Assembly: GCA_947628445.1 (NCBI GenBank)
Contig: CANQZX010000010.1
Coordinates: 1-22,130, forward strand
Length of the DNA: 22,130 nucleotides
DNA from: an uncultured Bacilli bacterium
GTDB taxonomy: Bacteria > Bacillota_I > Bacilli_A > RF39 > UBA660
Reading direction: 5' to 3'
Shown here: piece by piece, positions 7,112 to 14,942 of the stretch
Layout of the letters: each line of letters starts with the position of its first letter
Numbering within the stretch: the first letter of the stretch is position 1
Position numbers and translations under genes: made by a program
The notes under the pieces: model-generated
Databases searched by the model: none
The model's input: only the letters and a program-made list of their open reading frames with translations
Told to the model about the DNA's origin: nothing

Positions 7112-8317
7112 TTAAATGACGAACTTTCCATCTGCGAAAATAGTTACTTGCTTACCTTGATAAGTTTCAGCAACAATTTTTAAATCGTCCGTTCCAATCA
7201 TTAAATCCACATGGTTTTTAGCCATATTCACACCCTTTTTCTTTAAATCGGCGTTGCTTAAATTAAGCCCATCTTGGCAACATTCCGGGAATCCTTCCCC
7301 AAGAGCCAAATGACAAGCTGCATTTTCATCTAATAGAGTCGTCCCAAAAGTAATTCCCGTTTGCGCTATCGGCGAGTTTTTAGGTACTAATGCAATTTCA
7401 CCTAAATAATGCATGCCTTCTTCGGCTTCAATCATTGTTTTTAATATTTTAGCACCGGTTTTAGCCCCATAATCAACCACTTTGCCTCGGGCAAATTTTA
7501 AATAGATACCCGTAATTTCTTGATTATTATAATATAGGGGTTTAGAGGCATAAACTACGCCCTTAGCCCGACGATAATCCGGGGTGGTAAATACCTCGTA
7601 AGATGGTAAATTAACAATACATAAACTATCTTGCCCCACGCCCGACCAAAGATGATCTGGAGTAAACCCTACTGTAAAATCCGTCCCTAAACTATTCGTA
7701 TAATGGAGACTTTTAATTTTTAAATTATTTAGCTTTTGTACTCTTGTATTAGCATCAGCAATTAATTTATCCCAAGCTTTAGCTGGATTTTTTTCATTAG
7801 CCAAACAAAGAGTAGCAATTAATGTAAATAGTTTATCATAGGCCTTTTTATCGGAACCAAAAAGGTGTTGAGCCCATGTTTTACTCGGTAAAGAGGCAAT
7901 ACACCAAGGAAGTTCATTATTTCTTTGCTTAGCGTAAAACTCTGCCCGAGAATCTAATAATAATTGGGCCGCTAAAGCTACTTTCTTCGCCTCTAAATCA
8001 GCCATTAACCCCGGATATTCACTTTTAAGCATCAAAAAGCAAGCCTTTTTTTGAGCATACTCATTCCAAATCTTTTTATTAAAGTATGGATTTTTTTTAA
8101 TTTGAGCAGTACTTTCCTTTAATGCTGCATGGTAAATAGCCGGATCTTCCTCATCTAGGTAAATATCTTTAATTCCTTGTTTTTTTAATTTATGAACAAT
8201 TTTTTGAATAAGAGGCCGGTTTTCTTTATGATAATTTATTACAATAGCCTTTGTATTTGTAAAATTAGTACCTTTACTTATAATTAAATCTAAGTATTTT
8301 TCATAAATCTTTTTCAT
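7112..8317 (-). CDS. M29-family aminopeptidase (AmpS/PepS-like)
   Basis: A cytoplasmic leucyl-type aminopeptidase that releases N-terminal residues from peptides using two metal ions. The 401-residue length fits the family. Expected metal ligands are all visible: E241 (NLPSYEVFTTPD), E307 (LGEIAL), E331 and H336 (LDENAACHLALG), H369 and D371 (NHVDLMIG). The reading frame stays open to 8386, but the start is placed at 8317: that ATG has GGTGAG just upstream, the protein then begins MKKIYEKYLDLI as family members do, and a good promoter (8363-8335) lies inside the longer version. It is a single-gene unit, transcribed away from the plus-strand gene at 8416. It separates the pilin-like operon from the main secretion operon, with no evident functional link. 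Confidence 0.92.
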   Translation of the reverse strand: MKKIYEKYLDLIISKGTNFTNTKAIVINYHKENRPLIQKIVHKLKKQGIKDIYLDEEDPAIYHAALKESTAQIKKNPYFNKKIWNEYAQKKACFLMLKSEYPGLMADLEAKKVALAAQLLLDSRAEFYAKQRNNELPWCIASLPSKTWAQHLFGSDKKAYDKLFTLIATLCLANEKNPAKAWDKLIADANTRVQKLNNLKIKSLHYTNSLGTDFTVGFTPDHLWSGVGQDSLCIVNLPSYEVFTTPDYRRAKGVVYASKPLYYNNQEITGIYLKFARGKVVDYGAKTGAKILKTMIEAEEGMHYLGEIALVPKNSPIAQTGITFGTTLLDENAACHLALGEGFPECCQDGLNLSNADLKKKGVNMAKNHVDLMIGTDDLKIVAETYQGKQVTIFADGKFVI

Positions 8318-8334
8318 TGTCTCACCTAGTATTA

Positions 8335-8363
8335 ATATTAACATAATTAATTTTTTAATGCAA
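8335..8363 (-). promoter_or_regulatory. Promoter of the M29 aminopeptidase gene
   Basis: On the minus strand: -35 TTGCAT (8363-8358), 17-bp spacer, -10 TAATAT (8340-8335), about 18 bp before the ATG at 8317. The -35 plus the first 8 spacer bases (TTGCATTAAAAAAT) are identical to those of the secretion operon promoter at 19886-19858. Confidence 0.55.
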
Positions 8364-8415
8364 AATAAGGCAAATTGTGTTATCATAATTTCTCGATAAA
8401 AAAAGGAGATTTATT

Positions 8416-9183
8416 ATGATGACATATTTACATATTGGTACTGATACTCTTTCCCCTCTTTTATTTCGGGAAGTTACTTTTGATAATTCGGTTAAACCTT
8501 CAGGAGGTCTTTGGTTAACTAAACAAGAAAGTGCTGATTTATATAATCCCTGGGTTAGTTATTTATCAGAACATCCCCATATCTTATTTTTTAAGCATAT
8601 TTGGGATGGTTATTCTATTCCTTGTTGTTTACTTACTTTAAAAGAAAACACCAACTTATGTCAAATTACTAATGATACGGATTTACAAGCGTTTTATCAA
8701 AAATATCGGCACCAAAATTATCTCGATTGGACTGCAGTTTGCCAAAATTATGATGGCATTGAACTTACTTTTAAAAACTTAAGCGTTAATCCGTTAATGG
8801 CTGAACTGGCTCAAGAATATTGTCTCGATAGTACTATTCTTTTTAATCTTGACTGTATTCTTAACTATCGTTCGGGTCAAGTTTTGCCCCGCGATATGTA
8901 TGATGATGGTTATTTTGACGATTATACTTTTGCTTTCGCGGACACTCCAAAAGAAATCTTACCTTGGCCAGAAACTTATCCGGCATTATTAACAGCCATC
9001 AAAAAATTTGTTAACGCCCAAGAATTAAGAACTTTAACTTTACCCGAAAAAGCCAAAATTGGCGAAGAATTAAATGCCAAAATTACCAACCAATTTCAAG
9101 CTGAACTTGAATCCTTAGCCCAAGAAAACCAAGTTAGTGCCGCTAAATTATCGCGTACTATTGCCCGCAATATTTTAATCTAA
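8416..9183 (+). CDS. Unknown protein with phage-type 'KPxGLW' N-terminal region
   Basis: A 255-residue soluble protein, the only convincing plus-strand gene here. AGGAG lies 7 nt before the first ATG of ATGATG. From memory, the N-terminal two thirds follow a pattern seen in uncharacterised phage and Firmicute proteins: a short 'LHIGTD' opening, KPSGGLWLT (27-35), a W-x-x-Y near 48-51, then a YxxxNYLDWxxVxxxYDGIEL stretch at about 96-117, and an LDCILNYRSG segment near 144-153 where relatives carry a W-D-x-x-S-G element. Some such proteins have been compared with ADP-ribosyltransferase folds, but I see no catalytic triad I would defend. The last ~70 residues are helical and charged. Its 3' end overlaps the convergent membrane-protein gene by 9 bp. 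Confidence 0.7.
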   Translation: MMTYLHIGTDTLSPLLFREVTFDNSVKPSGGLWLTKQESADLYNPWVSYLSEHPHILFFKHIWDGYSIPCCLLTLKENTNLCQITNDTDLQAFYQKYRHQNYLDWTAVCQNYDGIELTFKNLSVNPLMAELAQEYCLDSTILFNLDCILNYRSGQVLPRDMYDDGYFDDYTFAFADTPKEILPWPETYPALLTAIKKFVNAQELRTLTLPEKAKIGEELNAKITNQFQAELESLAQENQVSAAKLSRTIARNILI

Positions 9184-9759
9184 TTTGAAAAGTTTATTAA
9201 TAATTAAACTAGCAATGTATGCAACTACCATCATTATAATAACGGTAATCAAACTCCGGGGATTGCGCATACTTTCAATTAAACCAGTTCCTACAACACC
9301 CCAAAAATAAACTAAAAAGATTTTGCTAATAGTAATTGCTATTAAAAATTTCTTATATTCCATATTGGCAAGCCCGGCTGCAATATTAACCATAAAAGCC
9401 GGAGTAAAAGGAACCGCCAAAATAACAGTAATTTTCGTTAAGCTTAACTTTTGCACATAAGTTAAGCTTTTTTTTATAATTGATTCATTAGGAATTCGTC
9501 TTTTGACATAATTATAACCCAGTTTACGCACTAAAAAATAAGAAATCGAACAACCTATAATTGTACAAAGCCATGAAATAATAAAACCTAAAAATTTCCC
9601 AAAAGCAATAAAGTTCATCGTAATAAAAACAAATAAAGGTAACATTGGTAAAATAGATTCTAAAATAATTAAAAGAGACCCCACAATCGGAGCATAAATA
9701 CCTAAAGAAGCAATAAAATTCATTACGATATCATAAAAATTAGCAAATAATTCTTTCAT
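9175..9759 (-). CDS. VTT/DedA-type membrane protein (TVP38/TMEM64 family)
   Basis: A 194-residue polytopic inner-membrane protein of the VTT (SNARE-associated/DedA-like) superfamily, whose members are linked to lipid scrambling and undecaprenyl-phosphate recycling. Family features: an ESxLPMLP segment after the first helix, a G-x-x-x-S-Y helix (IIGCSISYFLVRKLGY), and an FTPAFMVNIAAGL segment matching the conserved P...N..AG region. The frame is open to a TTG at 9822, but that codon has no ribosome binding site; the ATG at 9759 (MKELFANF) is preceded by a weak GTGAT and gives the expected family N-terminus. The start is uncertain; 9789 is a second possibility. It lies 76 bp after the rhodanese gene and probably shares its transcript. 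The exact substrate is not predictable. Confidence 0.8.
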   Translation of the reverse strand: MKELFANFYDIVMNFIASLGIYAPIVGSLLIILESILPMLPLFVFITMNFIAFGKFLGFIISWLCTIIGCSISYFLVRKLGYNYVKRRIPNESIIKKSLTYVQKLSLTKITVILAVPFTPAFMVNIAAGLANMEYKKFLIAITISKIFLVYFWGVVGTGLIESMRNPRSLITVIIMMVVAYIASLIINKLFKLD

Positions 9760-9835
9760 TTCAATCACGCTATTATTATAATACACCATTTCTAAAAATA
9801 CTATGCAAACTAAAAATATCAACCGAAGTTGACAT

Positions 9836-10090
9836 TTAATGAATGACTTGCGTTACATCGTAACCAAAATATTCGAGCATCGTTACCGCCTTTTTACTCA
9901 AAAAACCTTTATTACAAATAATATAATATTTTTGACCTTTTGTTAAATATTTTTTATGATTAGCCACCAATTTATCAAGATAAATGTTTGTACTACCCGG
10001 AGTCGGATTTTTCATATAATCTTCGGGATGTTGCACATCAATTAAAGGCCCCATTCCCGGATGATAATTAGCCAAACTTATCCTTTTCAT
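9836..10090 (-). CDS. Single-domain rhodanese-like sulfurtransferase
   Basis: An 84-residue cytoplasmic rhodanese domain, short even for single-domain members. It has LIDVQHPEDY (16-25, matching the LIDVR-x-x-x-EY motif with Gln for Arg) and a catalytic loop starting at C59: CNKGFLSKKA, which fits the C-x-x-G-x-x-S active-site pattern that carries a persulfide. The ATG follows GGTGG at 5-nt spacing. A TATAAT at 10110-10105 is a possible -10 but sits very close to the start and lacks a good -35. It is likely the first gene of a two-gene unit with the VTT protein. The sulfur acceptor is unknown. Confidence 0.85.
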   Translation of the reverse strand: MKRISLANYHPGMGPLIDVQHPEDYMKNPTPGSTNIYLDKLVANHKKYLTKGQKYYIICNKGFLSKKAVTMLEYFGYDVTQVIH

Positions 10091-10146
10091 TTTACCACCA
10101 TTTTATTATATGGCTTTTTTAAAAGACGAATAATGACGCTTAACCA

Positions 10147-10175
10147 GAAAAAAAGTAATCTTTTTCCAGATTACT
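10147..10175 (-). terminator. Intrinsic terminator of the type IV secretion operon, overlapping the virD4 stop
   Basis: On the minus strand a perfect 7-bp stem AGTAATC / GATTACT with an 8-nt loop (TGGAAAAA) is followed by seven T residues (10153-10147). The virD4 stop codon TAA (10173-10171) forms part of the stem, the same stop-on-hairpin arrangement as at the end of uvrA. Confidence 0.8.
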
Positions 10176-12309
10176 CATCATCGCCAAAGAAATCGTCAAA
10201 AAACTCATCATCCGTTATAACATTTTCATTTACGATAATACTATCGGCATCCACATTGATTTTCGGTTTAGCCGTATCTGCATCTTTCGTTATTGCTGGA
10301 CTATTTGTTTGTTCAGGTACCTCAGGAGTAGTTTCGGCCTTTAAGGCAGCCTTTTCTTCTTTCTTGGCTTTTTCTTCTTCTAATTCAAAAGCTTTTAATT
10401 TTTCATCAATATCTTTTAACATGGCATCTAAATCTAAGTTCGCCATTGGTTTACTGGCACTTGGCATTGCCGCAGGATTGGCTTGATTCATTCCGCCACT
10501 AGGCATCCCAAAAGGATTAGGTCCCATGTTGCCAAACGGACTTCCAAAAGGATTCATTCCCATTCCTGGATTAACACCTTGTTCAGCCATTAATTCGCTC
10601 CGTTTATCCATAACATATTTCTTTAAATCGAACAATTCAACCGGCCGTTTAACTCTTTTAGGATATGGTTCTTCAATTTTCGGAATACCCCAGTCAATTT
10701 TAAAATCCGGTTGGAGTTTAATTTTAAATGGATTAGACCGCGTCCGAATTAAAATACCTTCAAACATTTTCATTTTTTGTAAATCGGTAATTGAAGCCAA
10801 AGGCCGCGTCGCATTTTTATCTTTATCATCGGTAACTTTAACTTCGCCACACATTTTACTAATTTCTTCTAGGGCTTTTAATTCCGAACTAATTAAATAA
10901 ATTAAGTTATTACAGTTACCGCGAATAATTTGAGCAACCTCTTCCCCATATACCGAATTAAGTTGAGCAAAGTCTTGAATAATAAAGGTAAAGCGAATTA
11001 ACCGGCTCCGGGCAGCCGAAATCATGGAATCGACATCCCGTAAAGGCGGCATATTAGCAAACTCATCTAAGATAAAGTTCGTGCGGATTGGTAATTTACC
11101 ACCCTTTTCTTGGGCCACATCAATTAAGGTTTCATAACATTGTTTAATAAAGATTGTCATTAAACTATGATAAGTTTTCTTTTCATCATGAATAATCATG
11201 AATATGGCGGTCTTGCCATCCCCAATACTCCGTAAATCAAAGTCGCTATAAGATAACATTTCACTTAAGTTTTCTTGGGTTGAAAACTTCCGAATCTTTT
11301 GCCGGAAAGTTGATAAGATACCACCCTTGGTATCCGTTGGGGCATTAATCGTATTAGAGGCAAAGATATAAGGACTTGAGCTTTCCCCTTTAAAACGGAA
11401 ATATTCATTAATGTAATGACTCGTACCACACCGTTCTTCCCCAACTGTACTCATTAAGTTAATACTATTTAAATTGATTTCCTTTTCTTGGGCATCCATA
11501 AAAAGCCCCAAAGCTAAACCGGAAAAATAATCGGCCGCACTTTTTTCCCAGAAATCCGAATCACTTTTATTATTGGGATCATATAAAATATTTAACGCGA
11601 TATCATCTAGTAATTCCGTAGCTTTATCTAAATTACCGGCTTTATAATATTGATAAGGTAAAGTTAAGGGATTCCAAGCATTCCCATTTTGCGGTTCCCG
11701 AAAGTTTAAAACAATAATATTATAACCCCGACTCTTTAAGTAATTAGCACTGTTTTTATAAAGTTCCCCTTTAGGGTCGGTAATAATCATACTTTCGCCT
11801 TTTTTGGCTAAAAAGTTAACCATCGGTTTAACAATTGTTTCCGTTTTCCCACTACCAGTAGACCCTAAGATTAAACTATGATATTCCCCATTATCAATAT
11901 AAGTTTCTTTACTGTTATTAATAATGGGAATTCCCGCGGCATCTAATGTATCCGCATAACGATTTATTTTAACAATGTCTTTACCCTTTTTAACCTCTTT
12001 TTCATCGGCCCATTTTGCATAGCCATCACTTTCTTTTTCTTTGATTTTAATGCCAATACCGCCTTTTTTATCTTTTTTGAAAATATAAGAGGAAACACTG
12101 GAGAATATCCCAACTAAAACCCCAAGAAAAAGAATAATTGTTACGGGTAAATAAGGCATAATAAAGGCTTTAAAGGGTAATAGGCCATAAAAAACACCTT
12201 CATTAATTAAAGAAGAAAAATTTAAAACCGCAACAGCACAAAGATATAGTAACAAAATACTATAAATAACAAACATTAGTAAATCTTTTTTGTCTACTTT
12301 GAACTTCAT
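10171..12309 (-). CDS. virD4: VirD4/TraG-family type IV coupling protein
   Basis: The coupling ATPase that recruits substrates to a type IV secretion channel. Product 712 residues: two N-terminal membrane helices (about 10-33 and 50-75), Walker A GSTGSGKT (149-156), TDPKGELY (177-184), an all-alpha insert, Walker B FILDEFAN (412-419), and IIQDFAQL (443-450). The start is set at 12309 (GGAAG upstream, family-like MKFKVDKKDLL) although the frame is open to 12363. An unusual tail of ~120 residues follows the ATPase core: a Gly/Asn/Pro/Met-rich stretch with repeated NPFG/SPFG units, a charged helix, and a strongly acidic aromatic end (DDEFFDDFFGDDE). Such tails often bind substrates or adaptors, but that is inference. 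A promoter of its own overlaps a palindrome just upstream. It is the last gene of the operon. Confidence 0.92.
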   Translation of the reverse strand: MKFKVDKKDLLMFVIYSILLLYLCAVAVLNFSSLINEGVFYGLLPFKAFIMPYLPVTIILFLGVLVGIFSSVSSYIFKKDKKGGIGIKIKEKESDGYAKWADEKEVKKGKDIVKINRYADTLDAAGIPIINNSKETYIDNGEYHSLILGSTGSGKTETIVKPMVNFLAKKGESMIITDPKGELYKNSANYLKSRGYNIIVLNFREPQNGNAWNPLTLPYQYYKAGNLDKATELLDDIALNILYDPNNKSDSDFWEKSAADYFSGLALGLFMDAQEKEINLNSINLMSTVGEERCGTSHYINEYFRFKGESSSPYIFASNTINAPTDTKGGILSTFRQKIRKFSTQENLSEMLSYSDFDLRSIGDGKTAIFMIIHDEKKTYHSLMTIFIKQCYETLIDVAQEKGGKLPIRTNFILDEFANMPPLRDVDSMISAARSRLIRFTFIIQDFAQLNSVYGEEVAQIIRGNCNNLIYLISSELKALEEISKMCGEVKVTDDKDKNATRPLASITDLQKMKMFEGILIRTRSNPFKIKLQPDFKIDWGIPKIEEPYPKRVKRPVELFDLKKYVMDKRSELMAEQGVNPGMGMNPFGSPFGNMGPNPFGMPSGGMNQANPAAMPSASKPMANLDLDAMLKDIDEKLKAFELEEEKAKKEEKAALKAETTPEVPEQTNSPAITKDADTAKPKINVDADSIIVNENVITDDEFFDDFFGDDE

Positions 12310-12326
12310 TATTTTTCTTCCTTTCC

Positions 12327-12360
12327 TTTGTATTATACAAAATATTCCGCGGTTTCTCAA
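12327..12360 (-). promoter_or_regulatory. Internal promoter of virD4 with overlapping palindrome
   Basis: On the minus strand: -35 TTGAGA (12360-12355), 17-bp spacer, perfect -10 TATAAT (12337-12332). The -10 lies inside a 15-bp near-perfect palindrome TTTGTATAATACAAA (12341-12327; 7-bp arms, 1-nt centre), a possible operator. The -35 begins 6 nt after the stop codon of the preceding gene. Confidence 0.55.
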
Positions 12361-12366
12361 CAAAAA

Positions 12367-13338
12367 CTATTCGGTTATTTCACTTTGATTAAGCTCACTA
12401 TCTAACTCATCTTCAGCACTTGGAACTTTTTTCTTTATTTCCAAACCAATTTTATAATTCATTGGACTTTGTTCCGTAATTGTAATGGTATCAAAATTAT
12501 ATTTTTGCACCGTATAAATTATGCTATCACCCTTTTGGACTTGTTGCATTGTTTCATAATCCGTAAAGAGAAAAGCATTTATGTCCCCAATATCAAATTG
12601 AAAACTTTCATATGTTTGATAATTCTTTAAAGTGTTTTCATCTAACATAGCATAGGCTTTACGACTATCCACACTTAAAAGCGTTTTAAAATTATCCAAA
12701 TATATTTTAATTTTATTTTTCACATTGGTATCTTGTTTTTTAAAAAGATTAGTTCCCTCAAAAGTTTTTTCTTGTAAATCATAAGCTTTCGCATAAGCTT
12801 CTAAATCAGCTATTTCCGTAAGGGGTTTAATTACATAATGCGATTTACTATCAACAATTACTAAAAAGGTAATATTATCATAATAGGTTATCTCTCCCCC
12901 TTCAAATGGGGAAAAGATTACATAACCTTTAATAAAGTAATAAGTTACATCACTATCTTTATTATAATATCCCTCTTCTATCACATATTGAGGATTTTCA
13001 TAATCATGATTTAATTTTATCGCCGCATTATCGCTAGTTAAATTATTATCGGCAATATAAGATTCTTCTAATAATCTATAAACTTGGTCATTATCATAAA
13101 GGACCAATAAATTATAATAATTATTTATTGCATCTTGTAAGCCCCACATGGTACTTTCCTCTTGAAGCTGACTAATTTCCGTATTAAACTTGGTTTCCAC
13201 TGGTTGTTCAGGAACCTCATCAATTGGTTCATTAGGTCTTTTTCGAACAAAATCAACGATTAAAATGGTAAAAACCAAAATAATTAAAATAATTCCTACA
13301 ACAATTAATTTTCCTTTATTATCTTTAATATTTTGCAT
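12367..13338 (-). CDS. VirB8/TcpC-like bitopic protein
   Basis: A 323-residue protein with a short basic cytoplasmic N-terminus, one membrane helix (about 10-29) and a ~290-residue extracytoplasmic part. That part appears to hold two similar alpha/beta units (roughly 60-180 and 195-300), each with a helix-rich start (INNYYNLL..., IKIYLDNFKTLL...) followed by strands. This is the pattern expected of VirB8/TcpC proteins of Gram-positive conjugation systems, whose outer domains are NTF2-like and hold the channel together. Sequence motifs in this family are weak, so the call rests on topology and gene position between the wall hydrolase and the coupling protein. It lies 12 nt after the hydrolase gene. 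It ends in an acidic Glu/Ser-rich tail. Confidence 0.6.
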   Translation of the reverse strand: MQNIKDNKGKLIVVGIILIILVFTILIVDFVRKRPNEPIDEVPEQPVETKFNTEISQLQEESTMWGLQDAINNYYNLLVLYDNDQVYRLLEESYIADNNLTSDNAAIKLNHDYENPQYVIEEGYYNKDSDVTYYFIKGYVIFSPFEGGEITYYDNITFLVIVDSKSHYVIKPLTEIADLEAYAKAYDLQEKTFEGTNLFKKQDTNVKNKIKIYLDNFKTLLSVDSRKAYAMLDENTLKNYQTYESFQFDIGDINAFLFTDYETMQQVQKGDSIIYTVQKYNFDTITITEQSPMNYKIGLEIKKKVPSAEDELDSELNQSEITE

Positions 13339-13350
13339 TATTTATCCTTT

Positions 13351-14913
13351 CTATTTACAACCATTTTGAACATAACTTAGCATTTCCGAAACATAACCCA
13401 TCCGCGAACTACAACCATCTGGCCGTTCAAATTCGCGACAGAATCTTTCCGCTGAATCCCGCGCACTAGAAGAGTTTTTAATTGCATCATACAAATTAGG
13501 ATATCCTTCTTGTAATTCTTTCATTAAATATCCTAGTTGAACATTCATATCGGCAATAGATGATGCTTCGCCTGCACTTTTTAATTCTTGATAATAGTCA
13601 TATAATGCCCCTTTTCGGCCTGAGTCGGTCCATTGAATTAAGCCATAACCCACGCGATCTATTTTAAAGTTTTTATAAGCACCACTATCAACCCCAGCAG
13701 TATAAGCCTCATCATTTCCATAGGTCCCAATTAAATGACCTTTTGTACAATAACCATAACGTACTCCCGTAGAAAAACTACAACAATTTCCAGTTTCATA
13801 ACAGTTTTCCATATTATTTGTGATAAAACCACTTTCATGTTTTAAATTAGTTAAAATACCCGCGGCCCCTTCATTAGAAAAACCATTATCTTTCAAGAAT
13901 AAGCAAGCTCCTTGTTGATCGGCGGTATAATCTTGAACACAGACAGTTTTACCAGGACGCGTATCATCCATATTTAAATAATTTAACGGATTCATTGCCG
14001 TCCCATGAAGTCTTAATTCAAAGTGAAGATGGGGTCCCGTAACTTGCCCACTGGCACCAACTTCACCAATTTTTTGTCCTTGAGTTACTTCATCGCCCGG
14101 TTTAACAATAACCGTTCCTTTTTGCATGTGACAATACAAAACCGTAATCCCATTTCCGTGATCAATAAAAACACTATTCCCACATTTATTACTAGTAACA
14201 TTAATATTACCATCTCCTGCGCCATCAGAGGTCGATAAAACTTTACCAGATTTAGGGGCAATAATACTTGTATAACGGGTTGCTCCAATATCCATCCCTT
14301 GATGGGGGGCATGAGTTAATTCCCGATAAGATGACATCGGATCGGTAACAGTAACCATACTAGGTTCCCCATAACAAAAAGTTTTTCCTCCGGTTTCTTC
14401 ACAATCTGTTCCTAAAGGCCACCACCAACCAGCATCCGTTTCTTGCACACATTTGTCATCTTCCATCATCGAACTAAAAAGGGAGAAAAAAATGATAAAG
14501 AATAGTACCACTACCACAGCAATTCCCAAAATTATATAAAGTTTTAATCTTTTAGGCCAAAGGGCTTTATCCATCAAAACTCTGCCCACTCTTGCTGAGG
14601 TATTTGTATTTATTTGTTGACCCCCAGTTTGTGGAGCATTTTCACTACCAGTTGACATTTGCTCACTATCGTTGGTAGCATCACTTTTTTTTAAAGAATC
14701 AGTCGGCTCTTCCCCATTCCCTTCGGCGGCAGAATCAGTTTCTTCTTTGCTTTGTTCATTATTCATAGGTCCAGCCATTCCCTGATTAAATCGACGACTA
14801 TTAGGGTCGTATAACAAACGATTTGTTTTTTTAACCCGAGGGTTTTTATCACTTAAAGAAATAGCAGGTTTTTCTGCTACTTCCTCATTATGTCTTTCTT
14901 TATCGTCTGCCAT
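13351..14913 (-). CDS. Membrane-anchored peptidoglycan hydrolase, M23 + phage-tail-lysozyme-like domains
   Basis: The wall-opening enzyme (VirB1-like role) of the secretion system. Product 520 residues: a ~120-residue polar, Gln/Asn/Ser/Glu-rich cytoplasmic segment likely to be disordered; one membrane helix (about 124-149); an M23/LytM endopeptidase domain with metal-binding HQGMD (H204, D208) and HLH (H295, H297); and a C-terminal domain (about 333-520) resembling phage tail lysozyme (PF18013), with KHESGF placing the likely catalytic Glu at 360, then GYGLIQWT. Thus one domain would cut peptide bridges and the other glycan strands. Conjugative systems of Firmicutes usually pair an NlpC/P60 and an SLT-type domain; this combination is different. 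The cytoplasmic segment is unusual and may contact the ATPases. About a dozen cysteines outside the membrane suggest disulphides. Confidence 0.88.
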   Translation of the reverse strand: MADDKERHNEEVAEKPAISLSDKNPRVKKTNRLLYDPNSRRFNQGMAGPMNNEQSKEETDSAAEGNGEEPTDSLKKSDATNDSEQMSTGSENAPQTGGQQINTNTSARVGRVLMDKALWPKRLKLYIILGIAVVVVLFFIIFFSLFSSMMEDDKCVQETDAGWWWPLGTDCEETGGKTFCYGEPSMVTVTDPMSSYRELTHAPHQGMDIGATRYTSIIAPKSGKVLSTSDGAGDGNINVTSNKCGNSVFIDHGNGITVLYCHMQKGTVIVKPGDEVTQGQKIGEVGASGQVTGPHLHFELRLHGTAMNPLNYLNMDDTRPGKTVCVQDYTADQQGACLFLKDNGFSNEGAAGILTNLKHESGFITNNMENCYETGNCCSFSTGVRYGYCTKGHLIGTYGNDEAYTAGVDSGAYKNFKIDRVGYGLIQWTDSGRKGALYDYYQELKSAGEASSIADMNVQLGYLMKELQEGYPNLYDAIKNSSSARDSAERFCREFERPDGCSSRMGYVSEMLSYVQNGCK

Positions 14914-14942
14914 AATACTTCACCACCCGGTCTATGTTAGTT

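Noticed and set aside
8318..8386. Longer N-terminus of the M29 aminopeptidase
   Set aside because: The extension covers the likely promoter, lacks a ribosome binding site and is not family-like; the ATG at 8317 has GGTGAG upstream.
9760..9822. Longer N-terminus of the VTT membrane protein
   Set aside because: The first codon is TTG without any ribosome binding site; the internal ATG at 9759 fits the family better, though the start stays uncertain.
12310..12363. Longer N-terminus of VirD4
   Set aside because: It would include the TATAAT and palindrome region; the ATG at 12309 has GGAAG upstream and gives a family-like start.
14085..14312. Second reading frame within the M23 domain
   Set aside because: It overlaps the conserved, motif-bearing hydrolase frame entirely and resembles no protein.
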